Positions 10,601 to 16,482 of a DNA stretch of 64,000 nucleotides are shown piece after piece. The stretch spans positions 1 to 64,000 of the forward strand of contig CAOKXF010000001.1 of the NCBI GenBank assembly GCA_948473335.1, read 5' to 3'. Each line of letters opens with the position of its first letter. Position 1 is the first letter of the stretch. The notes beneath the pieces are model-generated. The model did not search any database. It saw only the letters and a program-made list of their open reading frames with translations, and was not told the origin of the DNA. Source of the stretch: an uncultured Clostridium sp. (GTDB taxonomy: Bacteria; Bacillota; Clostridia; TANB77; CAG-508). Both the position numbers and the translations under genes were made by a program.

Positions 10601-11729
10601 ATACAATTATGATAGTAGTGATAAAGAGAGCATAACAATACAAGTAGATGAAACACAAAATATAATAAATCTATATTACACAAAAAGAACAGACATAAAA
10701 TACACAGTAGAATACTATTATGATGGAGTAAAAGATGACAATGAAACAGAAGAATATCAAGCAACATTAGAAGAAGAAATAAATACATATGAGGATAAGT
10801 TAAAAGAAGGATATATATTTATAGAAGTAAAAGGAACGCCATTAACAATAGTAGCAAATGAAAAGAAAAATGTAATAAAGGTATATTATGCAACAAAAAC
10901 GACAGCAAAGGTACAATACATAAATAAAACAACAGGAGAAATCATAGAAGAAAGAAAAGAAGATGGATATGTAGGAAAAGAATTTGTAACAGAAGCAAAA
11001 GACTTCAAGAACTATATATTAGTAGAAGAACCAGAAGAAAAAACAGTACCAATGGAAAAAGAAGAAATAGTATTAAAATACTATTATATACAAGTATCAA
11101 GCGGAGTAATAGAAAAACATATAGACATAGACACGAATGAAATATTAGACAATGCAAAACATGAAGGAAATGTAGGAGACGAATACAAAACTGAACCAAA
11201 AGAATTCAATCATTATGAATTAGTACAAGAAAAATTACCAGAAAATGCAGAAGGAAAAATGACACAAGAAGTAATAACAGTAAACTACTATTACAAAAAG
11301 AAAGAACCACATGTAATAACAGTAAAATATGTAGATAAAGAAACAAACGAGGAAATAGAAGAAGAGGTAATAATAAGAGGATACGAAGACGAAGAATACA
11401 AAACAGAGAAAAAAGAAATTGAAGGATACGAATTTGTAGAAGTAGATGGAGAAACAGAAGGAAAAATAACAGAAAATAAAGAAATAATCTACTATTACCA
11501 AAAATTACCAGAACCAGAAATTCCAGGACAAGGTGGAGACGATCCAGTAGTTGATGAGCCAAAACCAGAGAACCCAGATGACACAACAATAAATAAAGAT
11601 ATTCCAGCAGCAGGGTTAATGAAACAAATAATTACAATAGTAGCAGTAGTAGTAATGGTTGTAACAGCAGGAATATTAACAGTAATTTCAATAAAAGGAT
11701 TAAAGTTAGACAAAAAGTTTAAGAAATAG
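1623..11729 (+). CDS. Giant surface adhesin with Cna-B, beta-propeller-like and MucBP repeats (3368 aa)
   Basis: A very large exported, surface-attached protein. Residues about 19-40 form an uncleaved-type hydrophobic segment. An acidic DLDGDGNAD loop near residue 78 resembles a calcium-binding motif. A long beta-rich stalk follows. Four SpaA/Cna-B-like domains lie near residues 979-1059, 1100-1169, 1214-1302 and 1359-1600; their strands end in YTIKE or YKIVE motifs, and the fourth carries an insertion. Residues about 1626-2060 hold repeats of the GG..DD..I...DGGY...G type, like SBBP beta-propeller blades. From about 2180 to 3296 there are many MucBP-like repeats ending in YYY or YYTKR. The C-terminus has an acidic proline stretch, DIPAAG, a hydrophobic helix and a basic tail, laid out like a sortase signal but without canonical LPXTG. 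The likely role is adhesion to mucin or host glycans; this is inference. Codons are almost all A-ending. Confidence 0.85.
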   Translation: MKRKNFTKSTKNNKKVKEIPLLIVVLLVVLLVAIIANIVSNKKEKREMTPEIARSLEYNRVNDGDENTESEYVKFDAFFLKDLDGDGNADAIRGTCNSIGKEDTLYMELKILSDGYFKDGTITINGDNFYFNTRLVKDGIIANNYIGTNTRTIKLEQIQNGTQKLITGIVRSGDYSSNYSKASAIGSNINNYSKVNSITITGTHVADDNTETRINKTINFDVDWYGTATARISTTNIRTELNDMESLTNGDDLNLSFTIKSSETTNQLLLKKSQLVGTIPDLNGYKPKSVTITGNNITYTYDEGTQQFTAQREATVNENGLITNTAYTSSTSYEKSNSYTVNVVYPAEAYNSEDMATIELLVPVTTHYEGYNNPNEQFDNPYISNTASTTIVATWRKKAPPQQVTYSPSYSITVGRHTYTPSGYRYIISKEKPLRIYNAISETEPEDYYTVRWYAYTGTNGESTGLTLKEDKNGDTRTSDIFIKRDATTQSMEELTTNVGIYFSSPQALLGTEGWIKIYNDETNELITTFTSNNWNDYSSSNPYYYEQSVKHIRVETSATNKEASVYVYNVKKLDDTYIVDNYTIEEFDNLQYIKSKLTVYLGDTLLGTTTHNANYEAPYSRATIGVSKNNLSTQETCENQIITITTSNSYYNEQKWVNGSFVLKLPEQIIGVDVNNIKISEPSVTILGYDVYEENGNYYIRILTENETEATYNITINCNITPDPRTPTANKAIELYASNEQASRYYKPREDIYDVNGNANKTEGVDYNTVTLSLISPNSLLTNQIATNYEEQGKVTIAPRVAKIDKDQRNATVEVNLTNNYSSEISDVLIQGVIPFEGNKFVIGGKDLESTYTTTMSNTGITVPQEISEYVTVYYSTNPNPNKNINDETNGWTLAENVQNWDEIKTYVIDLGEYRLKRGESKTFTYEINIPRGIEYNEVSYSQHAIYFSLHTDAGKYATSTAVSKLGFMIAKQYDLEIVKYQENTNKKLPGITFTVTEEGAKTKNIKVTNEEGKFIIPGLYAEKTYTIKEIRTTSDYVLNPEEITFYTYTDDAGVLHIKYKNKDGSETETKPSSIKDVNVTKEEGEDTKVQISIENQVKAKLKIVKKNGEELLRNVKFKLNGRGKTNVTVTTNAEGEINVSGLYLNETYTLEETRAVGYYLIEGPITFKITSTASGFNLEVTAPDGHMPNKTITTENEIPTINLEVQDNKIPTYSLELKKYAKEEEILLSGAQFKIFGEGISENGETYATDENGVLRIDGLYEYVEEDGAAKGGITGEYTIKEIYAPEGYALDSTPIKFKGKRNAEGNLEIEVLEGEAQIRTVTTTNTETGETTSHLDKEVREANTANPIFAFSVENPPIFEVTKIDGKTKQILPNTKFQVYSLDENRNATIAKDINGEYIGTLEGEAPTEITFTSAGTYPWQKNEDGVWYSGNKGKSSTSTTMTSNEFTIIEPRTIKFEWTVSSESANYDYLYYTIKNVNTNATIGGDTSANRIGGVDRGTVYESLKWDTKTIDLTPGTYTISFTYKKDGSQDKGLDTGYVRNVDLGMSGKYIVTSNELGKISLNLPEGLYKIVEIEAPEGYALPEKEEDRTYYFGIGSSKPEETEFKLEWNNGVSGTKWNEINSTYATDDEGIIAVGSIYEQVDLNDDRTIDLTSEGEKDGVIIKYNKDGEIEWAKNIGGTKDDEFIKVVQTSDGGYALVGHITSSDINVDPTIRTNGLQDAILMKIDSTGNYQWSKIIGGEIDDYAYSIIEDSNQNLIVTGAFYSTTLNIAEGITTTSLGQMDGYVVSFTSNGTYNWHQRIGGTSDVQAVGVTETANGYVVVANYNGTVNVNTDKTATAASKGGQDGILIAYDETGNYSWHKSIGGSANEQLTGIITTTDGQILTYGNYASSIDLNADGTNELTTKGSYDNMIIKYTIDGEYLSHLAYGGAQDDGITQVVETEDGGLLIGGYTYSTAIDINGDGTNDLAGAGTSSSSGYVIKLSQDNELQYADNIKGSSYDQVATVQETEDGGYIAGGSTSSTNVTVTGKAGTMASKGYSDGFVIKYNNVVIASEIPAAQSLTIENFIQEFKITTENKTVDETGNLIGGTITGQYGIFDGTQYPESGHIQYVEKVEYNQNSINEIVITPEENYAVTSVKINNETYQFVPDENGVVRIPVFEKMLENKHITVEFSNTISSIAVNHYLWTKEDGTTTTPIEGAENEYYTGQIGTAYTTSPNTDIDYVIITNADYYGASNVPAGLEADDYYIPTNATGNYTDEQQVITYYYKEKTYKLTVHHYLEGTEEQVPSINGGTVQDQVTEGHKKDEQYTTERAEDIDYAKYELVEIPVEAEGTITEDTTVIYYYKLKQFKITTDVANEGGSILGQKQQPYETVTYGENSIKDIIATPEEGYYVEEITINGQTIQFTANADKTVTLSKFVNMTEDKEVIVKFARLSGTVITHHYIQGTTTKITLKDGTEAQDVTQTGLVGDIFATKPLEESETYYEYVSSSETTSGKYKEETQEVIYYYTLREYNYKVEYYYSNVKDDTATETAKSAYKTQITQYTDKVKDGYKLEKTENLPLEITENEENNIIKIYYVKRNDLQYTVNYLEKGTNKVIHEPKTEGNQTFEEVKNAADEVITIEGYKYDSCDKESITIKTTASENIINLYYTKRSEYRYTVNYLEKGTNKKLHDQKVEENQEYQATITSSNEVIEITGYKYDSVDKENIQISVNPSENVINIYYTKRNDLKYTVNYLEDVTNNVLHTQKTVENQEYEKEITAESEKIDITGYKYVRSDKTSIKIQVDETQNVINLYYTKRNDLKYTVNYLEEGTDKVIHEPKTVENQEYEKEITAESEKIDIEEYKYVRSDKASITIQVDETQNVINLYYKSKKVKYTINYLEEDTDVVLHEPKTETGIEDEEVIAENEKIDIEGYEYSSVDKDRIMLVEDETQNVINIYYIKRSDLKYTVNYLEKGTNKELHEPKTTENQVYGGTILANTEVIQIAGYNYDSSDKESITIQVDETQNIINLYYTKRTDIKYTVEYYYDGVKDDNETEEYQATLEEEINTYEDKLKEGYIFIEVKGTPLTIVANEKKNVIKVYYATKTTAKVQYINKTTGEIIEERKEDGYVGKEFVTEAKDFKNYILVEEPEEKTVPMEKEEIVLKYYYIQVSSGVIEKHIDIDTNEILDNAKHEGNVGDEYKTEPKEFNHYELVQEKLPENAEGKMTQEVITVNYYYKKKEPHVITVKYVDKETNEEIEEEVIIRGYEDEEYKTEKKEIEGYEFVEVDGETEGKITENKEIIYYYQKLPEPEIPGQGGDDPVVDEPKPENPDDTTINKDIPAAGLMKQIITIVAVVVMVVTAGILTVISIKGLKLDKKFKK
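9385..10690 (+). repeat. Tandem MucBP-type coding repeats of about 210 bp
   Basis: Roughly six consecutive ~70-residue units share YTVNYLE, a middle H.PKT..NQ, an I.GY.Y segment, and the ending ENVINLYYTKR. The units around 9830-10030 and 10040-10240 are nearly identical at DNA level, which points to recent duplication or gene conversion. Confidence 0.8.
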
Positions 11730-11740
11730 TTTTCAGTTTT

Positions 11741-11774
11741 GGGTCAGTGGGGACGTTCTTTGTGACACACTTTT
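11741..11774 (+). repeat. Left 34-bp terminal inverted repeat
   Basis: It matches the reverse complement of 12481-12514 at 33 of 34 positions (T/C difference at the eighth base). Confidence 0.85.
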
Positions 11775-11830
11775 CGAGTAAACACTACTCTAGCAACGAA
11801 AAACTACATTTGAAATGTAAAAATAATTTA

Positions 11831-11910
11831 TGAAATACACCTCATTTAGAAATTACAATTAAGACTTGAAAGACTTATTGTAAAATAACTAAATGTAGGT
11901 GTATTTTATA
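11831..11910 (+). terminator. Long hairpin downstream of the adhesin
   Basis: Arms GAAATACACCTCATTTAG and CTAAATGTAGGTGTATTTTA pair with few mismatches across about 40 nt of loop. It lies 100 bp after the adhesin stop and may end that transcript, or may be internal structure of the inverted-repeat element. Confidence 0.4.
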
Positions 11911-12096
11911 AATTAATTTTTTATTGTATAGGAAACCATATGAAATTTTTGGGTTATGTAACATAAAGTGAAAATTTTCAATCAATTAAAAAAACTGGAA
12001 CGAGAATATTTTTCAGGTATCTTGCCACAATTATTGACATTCAACTGATATTTTACTCCAACTATTGCCATTCAACTAAGACTTTCGAATAATAAT

Positions 12097-12120
12097 AATC
12101 CCCCAGTTATATTGGGGGAT
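12097..12120. terminator. GC-rich hairpin (ATCCCCCA/TGGGGGAT)
   Basis: A perfect 8-bp stem with a short loop. It lies downstream of tRNA-Trp on the minus strand, beyond the first tRNA terminator, and is flanked by A/T runs. Confidence 0.5.
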
Positions 12121-12132
12121 TACTCTGAAGTT

Positions 12133-12164
12133 ATAAAAGAGGATTAACTTTATATTAATCCTCT
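12133..12164 (-). terminator. Rho-independent terminator of tRNA-Trp
   Basis: On the minus strand a 10-bp stem (AGAGGATTAA/TTAATCCTCT) is followed by TTTT, starting about 18 nt beyond the tRNA 3' end. Confidence 0.65.
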
Positions 12165-12181
12165 ATAGTCATATAATTTTA

Positions 12182-12256
12182 TGGCAGGGGTAGAAGGATT
12201 CGAACCCTCACAGGCGGTTTTGGAGACCGATGTGCTACCATTAACACTATACCCCT
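12182..12256 (-). tRNA. tRNA-Trp (anticodon CCA)
   Basis: A 75-nt cloverleaf on the minus strand. Acceptor AGGGGTA pairs with TACCCCT, followed by discriminator G and an encoded CCA (12184-12182). The anticodon arm is CGGT-CTCCAAA-ACCG with CCA in the loop, and the T-loop is TTCGAAT. It sits inside the inverted-repeat segment and has its own terminator. Confidence 0.95.
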
Positions 12257-12480
12257 AAATGTTTAACAAAACTACATATATTATATTAGCATAGATTCAG
12301 AAAATGTGCAATGTTTTTTTAGAAAAGTATAAGAAAAAATTTAAAAAGTCCCAATATATTTAAATATAAAAGCAACTTTTAGCAAAATATTAACAAGAAC
12401 TTATTTTTAAATAGTTCCAACTCAGTAAAAAAGGTAATAGACACAATAAGTATTAATGTTGATAGAGTAAGAGTTACAAA

Positions 12481-12514
12481 AAAAAGTGTGTCACAAAGAA
12501 CGTCCCCGCTGACC
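12481..12514 (-). repeat. Right 34-bp terminal inverted repeat
   Basis: Partner of 11741-11774. It ends 13 bp before the first possible ATG of the glycyl-tRNA synthetase gene, so that gene's leader probably runs through or begins in this repeat. Confidence 0.85.
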
Positions 12515-12584
12515 CATTGACAAGAAGATGAAAAGAGAATATAATAAACAAAATAAAATAGAAAATATGAAAGTAGGAAAAGAA

Positions 12585-13967
12585 ATGTTAAAATCAATGG
12601 AAACTATAATTAATTTATGCAAAGCAAGAGGATATGTTTATCCAGGTTCAGAAATATATGGAGGATTAGCAAATACATGGGATTATGGACCACTAGGAGT
12701 AGAATTGAAAAATAATGTGAAAAAAATATGGATGAAAAAATTTATACAAGAAAATAAACATAATGTGGGATTGGATTGTGCAATATTAATGAATCCACAG
12801 ACTTGGGTGGCATCAGGACACGTATGTGGATTTTCAGATCCATTAATAGATTGTAAAGACTGTAAAACAAGACATAGAGCAGATAAATTAATAGAAGAAT
12901 GGATGCATGAGCATAACTGTGAGGAAATTGTAGATGGTTGGCCAGATGAAAAGATGATAAAATATATGGATGAAAATAAAATAAATTGTCCTGAATGTGG
13001 TTCGCATAATTTTACATCTATAAGAAAATTTAATTTGATGTTTAAAACATTTCAAGGAGTAACTGAAGATGCAAAGGCAGAAATATATTTAAGACCAGAA
13101 ACAGCACAGGGAATTTTTGTTAATTTTAAAAATGTTTTGAGAACAACAAGAAGAAAGTTACCAATGGGAATAGGTCAGATAGGTAAAGCCTTTAGAAATG
13201 AAATAACACCTGGAAATTTTACATTTAGAACAAGAGAATTTGAACAGATGGAATTGGAATTTTTCTGTAAGCCAGGTACAGATTTAGAATGGTTTAATTA
13301 TTGGAAGGATTATTGTAAAAACTTCTTATTAGACTTAGGAATGAAAGAAGAGAATATACGTTTAAGAGATCATTCTCCTGAAGAACTAGTTTTTTATAGT
13401 AAAGCTACTACAGATATAGAATTCGCATTTCCTTTTGGTTGGGGAGAATTATGGGGAATAGCAGATAGAACAGATTATGACTTGGGAAGACATATTGAAA
13501 CATCAAAACAAGATTTAACATATTTGGACCAAGAAACAGGAGAAAAGTATATACCATATGTAATTGAACCATCTTTAGGAGCAGATAGAGTGACTTTAGC
13601 ATTTTTATGTAATAGTTATGACGAGGAAGAAATTGCAGATGGCGACATAAGGACAGTTTTACATTTACATCCTGCCTTAGCACCATATAAAGTCGCAGTA
13701 TTACCATTATCTAAAAAATTGTCAGAAAAAGCAGAAGAAGTGTATGCTATGTTGTCAAAGAGCTTCATGTGTGATTATGATGAAGCTGGTTCAATAGGAA
13801 AAAGATATAGAAGAGAAGATGAAATTGGTACTCCATATTGTATTACTATTGATTTTGATACTTTGGAAGATAACGCTGTTACTATTAGAGATAGAGACAC
13901 AATGGAACAAATAAGAGTAAAAATTGACGATTTAACACAATGGATAAATGAAAAAGTTGATTTCTAA
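12585..13967 (+). CDS. glyS: Glycyl-tRNA synthetase, alpha2 type
   Basis: Charges tRNA-Gly in the cytoplasm. About 460 residues, the usual length of the class II homodimeric type. The sequence contains [14 protein letters not shown] and WDYGPLG near the start, a CPECGS zinc-type motif, the class II stretches FRNEITP and [17 protein letters not shown], and a C-terminal anticodon-binding domain ([11 protein letters not shown]). The frame is open from ATG 12528, but AGGAAA at 12575-12580 sits correctly before ATG 12585, which also gives the family's normal N-terminus. An upstream start would add about 19 lysine-rich residues and begin next to the inverted repeat. Confidence 0.95.
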   Translation: MLKSMETIINLCKARGYVYPGSEIYGGLANTWDYGPLGVELKNNVKKIWMKKFIQENKHNVGLDCAILMNPQTWVASGHVCGFSDPLIDCKDCKTRHRADKLIEEWMHEHNCEEIVDGWPDEKMIKYMDENKINCPECGSHNFTSIRKFNLMFKTFQGVTEDAKAEIYLRPETAQGIFVNFKNVLRTTRRKLPMGIGQIGKAFRNEITPGNFTFRTREFEQMELEFFCKPGTDLEWFNYWKDYCKNFLLDLGMKEENIRLRDHSPEELVFYSKATTDIEFAFPFGWGELWGIADRTDYDLGRHIETSKQDLTYLDQETGEKYIPYVIEPSLGADRVTLAFLCNSYDEEEIADGDIRTVLHLHPALAPYKVAVLPLSKKLSEKAEEVYAMLSKSFMCDYDEAGSIGKRYRREDEIGTPYCITIDFDTLEDNAVTIRDRDTMEQIRVKIDDLTQWINEKVDF

Positions 13968-14077
13968 AACAGCTTTGTATTCTTTTTGCACTGCGAATTG
14001 TATATCATTTTGCTACGCAATATACACAGATTAATTAAATTTAACCTTGTTGTATAAATAAAAATTTATATAAGATA

Positions 14078-14140
14078 AAAAAACACCTTGTTTGCTAATA
14101 GGCGCAGATATGCGCCTATTAGCAAACAAGGTGTTTTTTT
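14078..14140. terminator. Perfect palindromic terminator, family with TAATAGGCGC core
   Basis: A perfect stem of about 26 bp (core TAATAGGCGCA-GATA-TGCGCCTATTA, outer arms CACCTTGTTTGC/GCAAACAAGGTG) flanked by A and T runs, so it can work in both directions. It sits between convergent glyS and the SspH-type gene. Related hairpins occur at 25186 and 55302. Confidence 0.8.
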
Positions 14141-14187
14141 ATTTTATAATATACTAATACTTCTTTGTACTATATTAGAAATAGCAT

Positions 14188-14370
14188 TTAATTATACAAA
14201 TTTCTCTCATACAAATCTTCAATAAAAACATCTTTTTCTTCAAAAGTATCAATAAACCCTACCTTAGCAATATTATTATTCAACCCCTGAATCCAAACAG
14301 GACGTTCATCATAAAGAACATCAACTTTCTCTTTATTATTTAAAATAGAATGAATACGATTTAAATCCAT
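14188..14370 (-). CDS. H-type small acid-soluble spore protein (SspH-like)
   Basis: A 60-residue protein that resembles the SspH family, minor spore-core proteins made late in the forespore. Visible motifs are MDLNRIHSIL, KVDVLYDERPVWIQGL, and an acidic end (DVFIEDL). The ATG at 14370 was chosen because GGGAGGACAGG lies directly upstream; a longer open frame reaches 14439 but has no ribosome site. It is convergent with glyS. Its presence is one of the direct signs that this organism forms spores. Confidence 0.8.
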   Translation of the reverse strand: MDLNRIHSILNNKEKVDVLYDERPVWIQGLNNNIAKVGFIDTFEEKDVFIEDLYERNLYN

Positions 14371-14533
14371 AACCTGTCCTCCCATACCAATATTTATAAT
14401 ATTATATACATGAAGAAATAAGTTTATGCAAAATATCAAAAAGTACTATAAAAAAAATAACAAATATGATATAAAAAGAATGTATATAAAAAAATAAAAT
14501 ATACAGAATAAAAACAAAGGAGGTTTCAAAGAT

Positions 14534-15610
14534 ATGGAACAAAAAATAAAAGCGGTACAATATGGTGTAGGAAAAATGAGTATATATACAATGCAATATA
14601 TGCTAGAAAAGGGAGTAGAAGTAGTAGGAGCAATAGATATTAATCCAGAAGTTGTAGGAAAGGATATAGGAGATATAATAGGAAATGGAAAATTAGGAGT
14701 TACAGTAACAGATGCAAATCAAGCTAAAGAAATGCTACAAAATGTAAAGCCAGATATATGTATAGTAACAACAAGAAGTCTAATATCAGAAGTAGAAGAA
14801 CCATTTATGTTATGTGCAGAATTAGGGATAAATGCAATATCAACATGTGAAGAAGCATTCTATCCACAAAATTCTAATCCAAAAATAACAGAAAAATTAG
14901 ATGAACTAGCAAAAAAGAATAATTGTACAATAACAGGAACAGGATATCAAGATATATATTGGGGACAATTAATAACATCACTAGCAGGTTCAACACAAAA
15001 AATAACAAGAATAAAAGGAAGTTCAAGTTACAATGTAGAAGAATATGGAATAGCACTAGCAGAAGCACATGGAGCAGGATTAACATTACAGGAGTTTGAT
15101 GAAAAAATTGCATCAGTAGATAGAATATCAGCAGAAGAAAGACAAGCAATAATAGAAAGAGGAGAATATTTGCCATCATATATGTGGAATGTAAACGGAT
15201 GGTTATGTTCAAAATTAGGGTTAACACCAATAAGTCAAACACAAAAATGTGTACCACAGACACATAAAGAAGATATATATTCATCAACACTAAATATGAC
15301 AGTAAAAGCAGGAAATGCAACTGGAATGAGTGCTGTTGTTACGACAGAAACAAAAGAAGGAATTACGATAGAATCAGAATGTATAGGAAAAGTATATGCA
15401 CCAGATGAATATGATAAAAATGTTTGGACAGTTGAAGGAGAACCAACAACAACGATAACAGTTGAGAAGCCAGCTACAGTAGAGCTTACTTGTGCAACTG
15501 TTGTAAATAGAATTCCTGATGTTATAAATGCAAAACCAGGATATGTAACTACTGAAAAGATGGGAGACTTAGAATTTAAAATAAAATCTTTAAACGAATA
15601 TGTAAAATAG
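14534..15610 (+). CDS. 2,4-diaminopentanoate dehydrogenase-like NAD(P)-binding protein
   Basis: A 358-residue soluble oxidoreductase of the dihydrodipicolinate-reductase-like superfamily. An N-terminal Rossmann fold reads AVQYGVGKMS, then VVGAIDINPEVVGKDIG. The middle has INAISTCEEAFYP and TITGTGYQDIYWGQL, the pattern I associate with clostridial 2,4-diaminopentanoate dehydrogenase (Ord) of ornithine fermentation. No other ornithine-degradation genes lie nearby, so the substrate is uncertain and another amine or amino-acid dehydrogenase is possible. AGGAGG stands 12 bp before the ATG. The last ~300 bp use noticeably more T-ending codons than the first part. Confidence 0.7.
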   Translation: MEQKIKAVQYGVGKMSIYTMQYMLEKGVEVVGAIDINPEVVGKDIGDIIGNGKLGVTVTDANQAKEMLQNVKPDICIVTTRSLISEVEEPFMLCAELGINAISTCEEAFYPQNSNPKITEKLDELAKKNNCTITGTGYQDIYWGQLITSLAGSTQKITRIKGSSSYNVEEYGIALAEAHGAGLTLQEFDEKIASVDRISAEERQAIIERGEYLPSYMWNVNGWLCSKLGLTPISQTQKCVPQTHKEDIYSSTLNMTVKAGNATGMSAVVTTETKEGITIESECIGKVYAPDEYDKNVWTVEGEPTTTITVEKPATVELTCATVVNRIPDVINAKPGYVTTEKMGDLEFKIKSLNEYVK

Positions 15611-15704
15611 AATAGCAAGTTTATAAATAGAAAAGTAGAGATAAAAATAAATATGAATATAAATTTAAATCTAAAAACAAATATAAAAATAAAGGAAGTA
15701 TCAT

Positions 15705-16241
15705 ATGATATATACAAGTAATTATGAATCTCCAATAGGGAAAATATTATTAGCAAGTAAAGAAAATAAACTAATTGGAGCATGGATTAAAGGTCAAAAA
15801 TATTACTTAGATAGAATAAAAGAAGAAATACAACAAAAAGATGATGAAGAAATACTAATAAAAACGAAGAAATGGTTTAATAAATATTTTAATTTAGAAA
15901 AGCCTCAGATTTCAGAATTAGAACTGGAACCATTAGGAGGAGAATTTAGAAAAAAAGTATGGAAAAAGCTTTGCAAAATCCCATATGGAAAAACTATAAC
16001 ATATGGAGAAATAGCTAAGCAAATTGCCAAAGAAATGGGAAAAGAAAACATGTCAGCGCAAGCAGTTGGAGGAGCAGTAGGTCATAATCCTATATCAATT
16101 ATAATTCCTTGCCATAGAGTAGTTGGAATAAATGGGAATTTAACTGGTTATGCAGGAGGAATAGATATTAAAGTAAAACTTTTAGAAATAGAAAATGTAG
16201 ATATGAGAAAATTTTATATTCCAAAAGGTGGAAAAAACTAA
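15705..16241 (+). CDS. ogt: Methylated-DNA-protein cysteine methyltransferase
   Basis: A suicide DNA-repair enzyme that takes the O6-alkyl group from guanine onto its own cysteine. 178 residues, with a weak N-terminal ribonuclease-H-like domain and the standard C-terminal domain: PYGKTITYGEIAK, then GAVGHNP, then the active-site IIPCHRVVG with the acceptor cysteine, then GYAGG. AAGGAAG precedes the ATG. A terminator hairpin follows directly. Confidence 0.92.
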   Translation: MIYTSNYESPIGKILLASKENKLIGAWIKGQKYYLDRIKEEIQQKDDEEILIKTKKWFNKYFNLEKPQISELELEPLGGEFRKKVWKKLCKIPYGKTITYGEIAKQIAKEMGKENMSAQAVGGAVGHNPISIIIPCHRVVGINGNLTGYAGGIDIKVKLLEIENVDMRKFYIPKGGKN

Positions 16242-16249
16242 AAGAAGAT

Positions 16250-16290
16250 AAACAATGATAAGATTTAATTAAATTTTGTCATTGTTTTTT
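16250..16290 (+). terminator. Terminator after ogt
   Basis: Arms AAACAATGA and TCATTGTTT, followed by a T run. Confidence 0.65.
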
Positions 16291-16391
16291 CTACATACAT
16301 TTTTACCATATCAAAAATTATATCAAAAGTGATGCCAAAACCACATCAAAAACTAGCTAAGATGTTGTTTAGTTTTACAAATTTTGTTATA

Positions 16392-16420
16392 TTGACTAAA
16401 AAAGAAAAATCATATAAAAT
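16392..16420 (+). promoter_or_regulatory. Promoter for the uridine-kinase-like gene
   Basis: TTGACT (16392-16397), 17-bp spacer, TAAAAT (16415-16420), about 60 bp before the ATG at 16483. Confidence 0.6.
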
Positions 16421-16482
16421 ATCAATACAACAAAATATTAATACAATAAAATTACACAAGAATAAAAAAGAAAGGAAAGAAT

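Larger units (their letters stand above)
11741..12514. mobile_element. 774-bp segment bounded by 34-bp inverted repeats (candidate MITE/REP-type element)
   Basis: The left end (11741-11774) begins GGGTCAGTGGGGACG and reads into GTTCTTTGTGACACAC. The right end (12481-12514) is its reverse complement with one mismatch. The interior has no long ORF, but contains a large hairpin, two smaller hairpins and tRNA-Trp. GC-rich ends of this kind are often seen near IS200-like/RAYT transposases in Firmicutes; that link is from memory. No transposase is present here, so any movement would be in trans or ancient. Confidence 0.55.

Noticed and set aside
9385..10690. Tandem repeats as a CRISPR array
   Set aside because: The units are about 210 bp, wholly coding and in one frame, with no short repeat-spacer pattern. 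No cas genes were seen.
12528..12584. Upstream ATG of glyS as the true start
   Set aside because: No ribosome site, a lysine-rich extension not seen in the family, and direct abutment to the inverted repeat; ATG 12585 fits better.
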